6,299 nucleotides of DNA from contig JASGMZ010000176.1 in the NCBI GenBank assembly GCA_030156305.1, positions 1 to 6,299 on the forward strand, read 5' to 3'. Under the pieces are notes generated by a model. The model searched no databases and was not told the DNA's origin. It worked only from the letters and a program-made list of their open reading frames with translations. Shown here piece after piece: positions 1 through 5,404 of this stretch. The DNA comes from Bacteroidales bacterium (GTDB taxonomy: Bacteria; Bacteroidota; Bacteroidia; Bacteroidales; UBA12077). A program made the translations under genes and the position numbers. How positions within the stretch are numbered: position 1 is the first letter of the stretch; each line of letters opens with the position of its first letter.

Positions 1-40
1 ACTTTGTGCATTAACTTTGTGATACGTTGTGAAACTCGTA
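1..40. repeat. Degenerate ACTTTGTG direct repeats, cut by the left edge
   Basis: The octamer ACTTTGTG occurs exactly at 1-8 and 14-21. A one-mismatch copy, ACGTTGTG, lies at 24-31, and a decayed copy, ACTCGTAA, begins at 34, so the starts are spaced 13, 10 and 10 bases apart. The pattern resembles short CTTTGTG/CTTTGCG-type intergenic repeats that I recall from Bacteroidota genomes; that comparison is from memory. The array probably starts outside the window. The second unit also contains TAACTTTG (12-19), a perfect TAnnTTTG promoter -7 match, so part of the signal could be promoter rather than repeat. Confidence 0.4.
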
Positions 41-230
41 AAAAACATGCGGATATTAGGTATTAAATAAAAAAATCAGCATTTGCTTTAACTACTTTTG
101 AATGTATAGTTTTATTTCTTGAATAACATCCAATGGCCACTATATCAGAATAAGACGATTTCGTGGTGATTATAACTTTATGACATTTTTAAGAAGTCTG
201 TATATCAATTGAAAATATTTTATCATAAAA

Positions 231-250
231 TTATTAACATTTATTAACAT
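231..250. repeat. Tandem 10-base repeat TTATTAACAT x2
   Basis: Two perfect head-to-tail copies of TTATTAACAT lie about 200 bases upstream of the receptor start. The 10-base period is close to one DNA helical turn, so paired binding of a regulator is conceivable. The surrounding AT-rich composition makes a chance origin quite possible. The reverse complement ATGTTAATAA occurs once more, at 5089-5098, upstream of the reductase gene. Confidence 0.5.
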
Positions 251-295
251 ATAAACACACAAAAAATCCAAAACCCTGTTACAGTAACCTTTACA

Positions 296-322
296 AACGG
301 ATTAAAATCCTCTTAATCTGTT
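296..322. promoter_or_regulatory. Imperfect inverted repeat / hairpin upstream of the receptor gene
   Basis: The left arm at 296-305 (AACGGATTAA) pairs with the right arm at 313-322 (TTAATCTGTT) across a 7-base loop, giving ten pairs with one G-T wobble. No T-run follows, so it is not an intrinsic terminator. It ends about 20 bases before the predicted -33 region of the receptor promoter, so it would lie upstream of the transcript and is more likely a DNA operator than an RNA element. A second dyad, GTTAC-A-GTAAC at 278-288, sits just to the left. The regulatory role is inferred from position only. Confidence 0.3.
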
Positions 323-342
323 AGTATGTTCTTACCCGATAA

Positions 343-375
343 TTTAATAATAAATTAATATTTTCCTTACTTTTG
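343..375 (+). promoter_or_regulatory. Predicted Bacteroidota-type promoter for the receptor gene
   Basis: TACTTTTG at 368-375 matches the Bacteroidota -7 consensus TAnnTTTG perfectly. TTTA at 343-346, 21 bases upstream, is a one-mismatch version of the -33 element TTTG. Transcription would start near 380, giving a leader of roughly 65 bases before the start codon at 448. A weaker alternative is TTTG (372-375) with TAATTTCG (392-399), but its spacing of 16 bases is short and its -7 element has one mismatch. Confidence 0.45.
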
Positions 376-447
376 ATAATATAAGAAAACCTAATTTCGA
401 ATTCTTATTATTAATTAAAAATTAAACCCAAACCTTAAAACAATTCT

Positions 448-3400
448 ATGATGAAAATTTTGAAAAGTAAAATTTTAATTTTGATTATGATGTTGGGATT
501 AATATCGAGTTTTGCATATTCGCAAGGTTCAACCACATCGGCCATAAATGGAAAAGTTGTAGACCCTAACGGAGAAAGTCTCCCAGGAGCTAACGTAGTA
601 GCTATTCACCAACCCACTGGTGCTGAATATGCTGGTATTACTAATGTAAATGGTCATTACAATATTCAGAACATGAGTGTAGGTGGTCCTTATACCATCA
701 CCGTGACCTTTGTTGGATATGAGCCATTTGTAAAAAAAGGAGTTTATTTAAACTTGGGACAAACGTTTCGTTTAGATGTAACTATGAGCGAAACAGCAAT
801 TGACTTAGATGAGGTAGTTGTTGTCGGAAGAAGAGTACAAGACTTTAGAGTTATCGACGGAAATAGAACTGGTGCTGAAACTGTTGTTGGAAGAGATCAA
901 CTGGAATACCTACCAACAATAAATCGTGATTTAACTGACTTTACTCGTCTGACACCACAGGCAAATGTTGATGATAATGGTGCTATTTCAATAGCCGGTA
1001 TCAACAACAGATATAATGCAATATCAATTGATGGTGCTGTTAATAATGATGTGTTTGGCCTTGCAGCAACTGGAACTAATGGCGGACAAACCGGCGGTAC
1101 TCCTTTTAGCATGGATGCTATTGAACAATTTCAGGTAACACTTGCTCCATTTGATGTTCGTTTTAGTGGTTTTGCCGGTGCAGGTATTAATGCTGTAACG
1201 AGAAGTGGTACAAATAAGATTGAAGGATCGGCATACTATTATTTAAGAAATGAATCACTAGCAGGAAAGACACCAACAAATGTTAGCGAAGACAATCGTG
1301 AGAAACTACCTGATTTTAAATCTGAAACCTATGGTTTTAGAGTGGGAGGTCCGATTATAAAAAATAAATTATTCTACTTTGCAAGTGTAGAACTGCAAAG
1401 AGATATTACACCTCAACCTTTTGAATTTGCTAATTATCAAGGGGATGCCTCTCAAGCAGATATAGACAATTTGTCTAGTTACTTACAAACAACTTATGGA
1501 TATAATCCAGGTGGATATCTGAATAATGACAGAACTCTGGATAGTGACAAATTATTCTTCAAAGTAGATTGGAATATTAATTCAACACATAAATTAATGG
1601 TGCGCCATAGCTACACTAATAATGAAGCTGTCAACGCTAGCGGTTCTAATAATTATAATATTAACTTTTATAATTATGCTGAATACTTCCCAAGTGTTAC
1701 AAACTCATCTGCAGTTGAATTAAAAAGTAACTGGAGCGACAAATCTAATAATCTAATTATTGGATATACAAGAGTAAGAGATGATCGTGACCCATATGGA
1801 GCTAATTTCCCGGCAGTACTTATATATGATGGAGATGGTAATATAAATTTTGGATCTGAACCTTACTCAACAGCAAATCAACTGGATCAGGATGTAATAA
1901 CCCTTACTGATAATTTTATTCTAAATAAAGGAATACATACTATTACCATTGGTACAAATAACGAATATAGCTCTACTTATAATCTGTTTATGAGAAAGAA
2001 TTTTGGTGAATATCGTTATGATAATTTAGATGATTTCTTAAATGACAATCCAGCATATCAGTATGAACGTGGTTACTCATTAATTCCTGGTGATATTACA
2101 GGTGACGGAGCAAAAGCTGCTGCTGAGTTTAGAATGCTGCAACTAGGTTTGTATGGTCAGGATGAAATTCAGTTTAGAGACAACATTAAAGTAACTGTTG
2201 GTATACGATTTGACATGCCGATGTTCTTAGATAAACCAGAAGCTGATAATCACTTCAATACAGTTACTGCACCAATGATTGAGGCTGCAGGTTATGACTT
2301 AGAAGGAGCAGAAGCTGGTAAGATGCCAAATACTCAAATCCTTATATCGCCGCGTTTAGGATTCAACTGGGATGTATTTGACGATCAAAAATTACAGGTT
2401 CGTGGAGGACTTGGTATCTTTACAAGCCGTTTACCTTTGGTATGGCCAGGTGGGTCATTTACTAACAACGGAGTGACAATTGGTGGTGTATATCACAGAA
2501 GCTCTTGGGGTGATGATATCTATTTTAATCCTGATTGGAATAATCAATATGAGAATCCTGATTTTGGATATACAGATGCTCCTTATGGTGGACAAATTGA
2601 CCTATTTGCAGAAGACTTCAAGTTCCCACAAATGTTTAGAGCAAACTTAGCTATTGATAAAAAATTACCTTGGGGTATGATTGGAACAATAGAAGGAATT
2701 TACACAAAAACAATTAATAATGTTCTATATTACAATGTGAATTTGGATCCTACATCGCAAAATTTAACCGGAGGTCCTGATGACAGACCAGTTATCACTG
2801 GCAGTTCTATTGATCCAGACTATACCAGAGTTATGCTTGGAACTAATACAGACGAAGGTTACACATATAATTTTACTGCACAGCTTCAAAAGCCTTTTGA
2901 TAATGGTTTAACAGCTAGCCTTGCCTATACTTATGGCCGTGCAAAAGCAGTTAACGATGCTACATCATCTCAGAATTCATCTCAATGGAGATATATGGAA
3001 CAAGTGAATGGTTTAAATAATTTAGACCTGTCTTATTCTGACTTTGATCTAAAACATAGAATTACCGGTTATGTTAGTTATTCTAAAGAATACTTCAAAC
3101 ACCTTAAAACAACCGTAAGTTTGGTTTATAACGGACAAAGCGGAATGCCGTTCTCTTATATATATTATGGTGATATTAATGGTGATGGAGAAAGAACAAA
3201 TGATTTAATCTATGTTCCAGCAAATGCAAGCGAAATAAACTTAGTTGATTATACAGATGGTGATGGTAATTTGGTTACAGCAGCTCAACAATGGGCTGAT
3301 CTTGAAGAATATATTAATGATGACGATTATTTGAAAGATCGCAAAGGTGAATATGCTGAGAGAAATGCTGCACGTGCTCCTTTCGAAAATATCTTTGACT

Positions 3401-3693
3401 TAAAATTTGCTCAGGATATCTTTACTGATATAGGAGGTCGTCAGCAAAAAATTACAATTACTCTTGATATTTTCAACTTTACAAACTTGTTAAATAAAGA
3501 TTGGGGTCGTAAATACTATGTTCCTTATGGTACAAATACAATTCTTGATTTTGAAGGATTTGAATCAGACGGAACAACTCCTCAATTTACTTTTGAAAAG
3601 CCTGAGGATAAAATGGATATTTATGCTCCAGATGATTCAGGAATTAGAAGTTCAAGATGGCAAATGCGTTTTGGTATAAGATATACTTTCTAA
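448..3693 (+). CDS. Oar-like TonB-dependent outer-membrane receptor with carboxypeptidase-regulatory-like domain
   Basis: This is a complete 1081-residue protein, predicted to be a TonB-gated outer-membrane beta-barrel that imports a ligand into the periplasm using inner-membrane proton-motive force. Residues 1-25 form a signal peptide with probable signal peptidase I cleavage at AYS|Q. Residues about 32-115 are a carboxypeptidase-regulatory-like beta-sandwich (INGKVVDPNGESLPGANV). A TonB-box-like stretch, DEVVVVG, is at 121-127. The plug follows (about 140-260), including the typical GINAVTRSGTN near its end, then a long barrel ending in aromatic F1081. The size and domain order suit the Oar-like subgroup better than SusC, and no SusD-like gene follows. 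The start is ATGATG, so residue 1 could equally be at 451. The substrate cannot be told from sequence. Several acidic D-x-[DN]-x-D-G loops suggest bound calcium. A terminator follows directly. Confidence 0.93.
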   Translation: MMKILKSKILILIMMLGLISSFAYSQGSTTSAINGKVVDPNGESLPGANVVAIHQPTGAEYAGITNVNGHYNIQNMSVGGPYTITVTFVGYEPFVKKGVYLNLGQTFRLDVTMSETAIDLDEVVVVGRRVQDFRVIDGNRTGAETVVGRDQLEYLPTINRDLTDFTRLTPQANVDDNGAISIAGINNRYNAISIDGAVNNDVFGLAATGTNGGQTGGTPFSMDAIEQFQVTLAPFDVRFSGFAGAGINAVTRSGTNKIEGSAYYYLRNESLAGKTPTNVSEDNREKLPDFKSETYGFRVGGPIIKNKLFYFASVELQRDITPQPFEFANYQGDASQADIDNLSSYLQTTYGYNPGGYLNNDRTLDSDKLFFKVDWNINSTHKLMVRHSYTNNEAVNASGSNNYNINFYNYAEYFPSVTNSSAVELKSNWSDKSNNLIIGYTRVRDDRDPYGANFPAVLIYDGDGNINFGSEPYSTANQLDQDVITLTDNFILNKGIHTITIGTNNEYSSTYNLFMRKNFGEYRYDNLDDFLNDNPAYQYERGYSLIPGDITGDGAKAAAEFRMLQLGLYGQDEIQFRDNIKVTVGIRFDMPMFLDKPEADNHFNTVTAPMIEAAGYDLEGAEAGKMPNTQILISPRLGFNWDVFDDQKLQVRGGLGIFTSRLPLVWPGGSFTNNGVTIGGVYHRSSWGDDIYFNPDWNNQYENPDFGYTDAPYGGQIDLFAEDFKFPQMFRANLAIDKKLPWGMIGTIEGIYTKTINNVLYYNVNLDPTSQNLTGGPDDRPVITGSSIDPDYTRVMLGTNTDEGYTYNFTAQLQKPFDNGLTASLAYTYGRAKAVNDATSSQNSSQWRYMEQVNGLNNLDLSYSDFDLKHRITGYVSYSKEYFKHLKTTVSLVYNGQSGMPFSYIYYGDINGDGERTNDLIYVPANASEINLVDYTDGDGNLVTAAQQWADLEEYINDDDYLKDRKGEYAERNAARAPFENIFDLKFAQDIFTDIGGRQQKITITLDIFNFTNLLNKDWGRKYYVPYGTNTILDFEGFESDGTTPQFTFEKPEDKMDIYAPDDSGIRSSRWQMRFGIRYTF

Positions 3694-3712
3694 TTCTTTA
3701 GATAATGATATG

Positions 3713-3742
3713 AAAGGGGCTGTCATCAGATAGCCCCTTTTT
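3713..3742 (+). terminator. Intrinsic terminator after the receptor gene
   Basis: The arm at 3713-3724 (AAAGGGGCTGTC) pairs with 3729-3740 (GATAGCCCCTTT) around the four-base loop ATCA. This gives twelve pairs with one G-U wobble and a GGGGC/GCCCC core. The right arm runs into TTTTT (3738-3742) and further T-rich sequence. It begins 19 bases after the receptor stop codon and should largely uncouple the phosphodiesterase gene from receptor transcription. The flanking A- and T-runs mean it could also act on the opposite strand. Confidence 0.9.
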
Positions 3743-3760
3743 ATTTATTTCAATTATTTC

Positions 3761-3768
3761 TTAATTTG
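3761..3768 (+). promoter_or_regulatory. Weak candidate promoter -7 element for the phosphodiesterase gene
   Basis: TTAATTTG differs from TAnnTTTG at one position and lies 23 bases before the start codon at 3792, after the terminator. No clear TTTG -33 element is present; the expected place is occupied by the terminator T-run. It is listed because a promoter is expected between the strong terminator and the next gene, which has only about 50 bases of room. Confidence 0.25.
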
Positions 3769-3791
3769 TATTTAGATTTAAAATATAAAAC

Positions 3792-5012
3792 ATGGCTAAG
3801 TTTAAATTACTTTTCTTTTTTATCCTATTATTTGCTGGGTGCATTAATTTATCTGCACAAATAGATACTATACAAGATAAACCCTATGTTGTAATGCTAT
3901 CTATGGATGGTTTTCGATGGGATTACCCTGAAAAAGCAAACACTCCTAACCTAGATTCTATTGAAAAAATTGGCGTTCGCGCTGATGCCTGTATTCCTTG
4001 TTTTCCAACCAAAACGTTTCCTAACCATTACTCTATTGCAACTGGCTTATACCCTGATAATCATGGAATAATATTTAATCAATTCTTTGCAAGTGATTTA
4101 TCAAAAAAATATACTGTGAGCAACAGGGTTTCAGTTAGAGATTCATCTTTCTATTTTGGCGAACCGATTTGGGTAACAGCTGAAAAACAGGGAGTGAAAA
4201 GCGCATCTTATTTTTGGGTTGGATCTGAAGCTGCTCACAAAAATATTTTTCCAACATATAACTATGCTTACGATGGATCTGTTTCATTTGAAAAAAGAGT
4301 AGAAGATGTTATTAATTTGCTTAAACTACCAGAAAAAGAAAGACCTCAGTTAATAATGTGGTACATTCAGGAACCTGATGGGATAGGTCATAATGCAGGT
4401 CCTAACGGACAGGAAACATTAAATATGATTACTTATTTGGATAGTTTAGTAGGCATATTCAATAAAAAAATAAATGAACTCCCTTTTCATAAAAATATTA
4501 ATGTAATCATTACCTCTGATCACGGAATGGGCGAAATAAACAAAGAAAAAACGCTATATCTGGATAAAATTATTGACACTAGTTGGATACAATATATCGA
4601 TGGAGCAAACCCTGTTTATTCAATAGAAGCAAAAGATGAGTTTTACGATACGCTATATAAAAAACTTACTCATACAGATCAAATAAAAGCATGGAAAAAA
4701 GAAGACGTTCCAGAGAGATTACATTTTGGGAAGAACCAAAGAGTAAAAGATTTTATCGTGGTAGCTGATAGTAGTTGGAGTCTGTTAATTAGTTCTGATA
4801 AAAGTGCATATAGTGGAGGTGCTCATGGTTACGACAATAGAAACAAAGATATGCATGCTATTTTCTATGCTTATGGTCCTGCATTTAAACGTAATCATAA
4901 ACATAAAGCGATAAACAATATTGATATCTATCCATTAATATGTAAAATATTAGAAATAAAACCAGCAAAAGTAGATGGGAAAATAGAGAAAACCTCTCAT
5001 ATGGTTAAGTAA
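3792..5012 (+). CDS. Exported ectonucleotide pyrophosphatase/phosphodiesterase (NPP family, alkaline phosphatase superfamily)
   Basis: This complete 406-residue enzyme should hydrolyse phosphodiester or pyrophosphate bonds, as in nucleotides, dinucleotides or phospholipid head groups, using two zinc ions and a threonine nucleophile. The family ligands are all visible: D39 (MDGFR), T75 in KTFPNHY, D243 and H244 (TSDHGM) for one metal; D196 and H200 (EPDGIGH) plus H345 (GGAHGYDN) for the other. N96 fits the conserved active-site asparagine. Length is normal for a single-domain bacterial NPP. The N-terminus is a signal peptide with two readings: signal peptidase I cleavage at LSA|Q (residues 22/23), or a lipoprotein via FAGC with C17. 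Either way it acts in the periplasm or at the surface. C67 and C70 form a CxxC just before the nucleophile. It follows the receptor gene but behind a terminator. Substrate preference cannot be read from sequence. Confidence 0.93.
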   Translation: MAKFKLLFFFILLFAGCINLSAQIDTIQDKPYVVMLSMDGFRWDYPEKANTPNLDSIEKIGVRADACIPCFPTKTFPNHYSIATGLYPDNHGIIFNQFFASDLSKKYTVSNRVSVRDSSFYFGEPIWVTAEKQGVKSASYFWVGSEAAHKNIFPTYNYAYDGSVSFEKRVEDVINLLKLPEKERPQLIMWYIQEPDGIGHNAGPNGQETLNMITYLDSLVGIFNKKINELPFHKNINVIITSDHGMGEINKEKTLYLDKIIDTSWIQYIDGANPVYSIEAKDEFYDTLYKKLTHTDQIKAWKKEDVPERLHFGKNQRVKDFIVVADSSWSLLISSDKSAYSGGAHGYDNRNKDMHAIFYAYGPAFKRNHKHKAINNIDIYPLICKILEIKPAKVDGKIEKTSHMVK

Positions 5013-5027
5013 AATAATGAATTAGGC

Positions 5028-5035
5028 TAATTTTG
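5028..5035 (+). promoter_or_regulatory. Candidate promoter -7 element, possible distal promoter of nrdJ
   Basis: TAATTTTG is a perfect TAnnTTTG match, but no TTTG lies about 20 bases upstream. It overlaps the 13-base dyad AATTAG-G-CTAATT (5020-5032), which could act as an operator over it. If used, the leader before the reductase start at 5405 would be about 360 bases. It is the only perfect forward-strand match I found in this intergenic region. Confidence 0.3.
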
Positions 5036-5206
5036 CAAGATGTTAACATACAACTCCTTAACACCCCTTCGATATATGATTAATATCTATGTTAATAAAT
5101 TCTTAAGAACATCTAAACCCCATACAATTCACGGTTTTTGACGTTATCAACAATCCTTGTGCAAATAAAAAATAAACAATATTTTCATAAATAATTCTTT
5201 TTTACT

Positions 5207-5350
5207 ATGACGCTACATTCCTTTAATGACAAGTATTTCAGCGCCTTAAGCCCCAAAGTTAATAACTCCAAAGAAATGTTGAAAAATACAAATGGTTACC
5301 TCTTGTTCGATGAATATAGTATCACTAATTTAGCATTACCTTTTCTATAG
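5207..5350 (+). CDS. Doubtful 47-residue ORF in the nrdJ leader
   Basis: An ATG at 5207 opens a 47-codon frame that begins MTLHSFNDKYFSALSP and stops with TAG at 5348-5350. The predicted peptide is mostly polar, with no signal peptide, no obvious membrane helix and no family I recognise. The upstream sequence is T-rich, without a ribosome-binding site. In DNA this AT-rich an ORF of this length is not unexpected by chance, and its base composition matches the surrounding non-coding DNA. It could be a leader peptide, since its stop touches the hairpin-like dyad at 5350-5365, but the likeliest reading is a spurious ORF. Confidence 0.15.
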   Translation: MTLHSFNDKYFSALSPKVNNSKEMLKNTNGYLLFDEYSITNLALPFL

Positions 5351-5365
5351 ATGTTATAGAACATC
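5350..5365. promoter_or_regulatory. Perfect dyad GATGTT-ATAG-AACATC upstream of nrdJ
   Basis: Six-base perfect arms flank a four-base spacer, ending 39 bases before the nrdJ start codon. It could be a repressor operator or a small RNA hairpin near the translation start. The half-site recurs at 5039-5044 (GATGTT) and 5108-5113 (AACATC). It does not match the usual NrdR box (acaCwAtATaTwGTGt). The role is inferred from symmetry and position only. Confidence 0.3.
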
Positions 5366-5404
5366 ATCAAAAAAACATAAACTCATTATAAAAACTGGCT
5401 AAAA

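Larger units (their letters stand above)
1..447. other. Intergenic region upstream of the TonB-dependent receptor
   Basis: No credible coding sequence is visible here: every ATG I followed meets a stop within a few codons, and the only edge-open frame (1-63) stops after 21 codons with no recognisable protein. The region is strongly AT-rich. It holds the ACTTTGTG repeats at the left edge, two tandem copies of TTATTAACAT (231-250), an 11-base dyad GTTAC-A-GTAAC (278-288), a 10-pair inverted repeat (296-322), and three perfect TAnnTTTG matches (12-19, 93-100, 368-375). The last of these is best placed to be the promoter of the receptor gene. A GCCACTA at 135-141 is not accompanied by the rest of a cobalamin riboswitch. 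Confidence 0.7.
5013..5404. other. Long intergenic region / leader ahead of the class II ribonucleotide reductase gene
   Basis: This 392-base AT-rich stretch has no confidently coding ORF and no convincing terminator for the phosphodiesterase gene. It contains a run of short palindromes: AATTAG-G-CTAATT (5020-5032), ATGTTAACAT (5040-5049), TTCTTAAGAA (5100-5109), ACAA-TCC-TTGT (5150-5160) and GATGTT-ATAG-AACATC (5350-5365). TTATCAACA (5144-5152) is one mismatch from a DnaA box. TAATTTTG (5028-5035) matches the Bacteroidota -7 element. I looked for a cobalamin riboswitch because the next gene encodes a B12-dependent enzyme, but the GCCACTG B12 box and its G-rich partner elements are absent. 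Confidence 0.65.

Noticed and set aside
1..63. Forward frame open from the left edge to TAA at 64-66, possibly the tail of an upstream gene
   Set aside because: Only 21 codons, overlapping the ACTTTGTG repeats, with no recognisable protein end.
135..141. GCCACTA, one base from the B12 box GCCACTG, upstream of a TonB receptor
   Set aside because: The other conserved cobalamin riboswitch elements are missing, and it lies about 230 bases before the predicted transcription start of the receptor.
897..1112. 71-codon reverse-strand ORF inside the receptor gene
   Set aside because: It lies wholly within a well-supported coding sequence on the other strand, and its translation is low-complexity without a recognisable domain.
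448..3693. Assignment of the receptor as SusC of a polysaccharide utilisation locus
   Set aside because: No SusD-like gene, glycoside hydrolase or sensor/regulator follows, and the barrel resembles the Oar-like group.
448..5012. Receptor and phosphodiesterase as a single operon
   Set aside because: A strong 12-pair intrinsic terminator with a T-run lies between them; at most read-through would link them.
5020..5032. AATTAG-G-CTAATT as a terminator for the phosphodiesterase gene
   Set aside because: The one-base spacer cannot form a real RNA loop without losing pairs, the stem is AT-rich, and only a four-base T-run follows. It suits a DNA dyad better.
5040..5141. ATG-initiated 33-codon ORF just after the phosphodiesterase gene
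   Set aside because: Short, no ribosome-binding context, no recognisable features, and expected by chance in AT-rich DNA.
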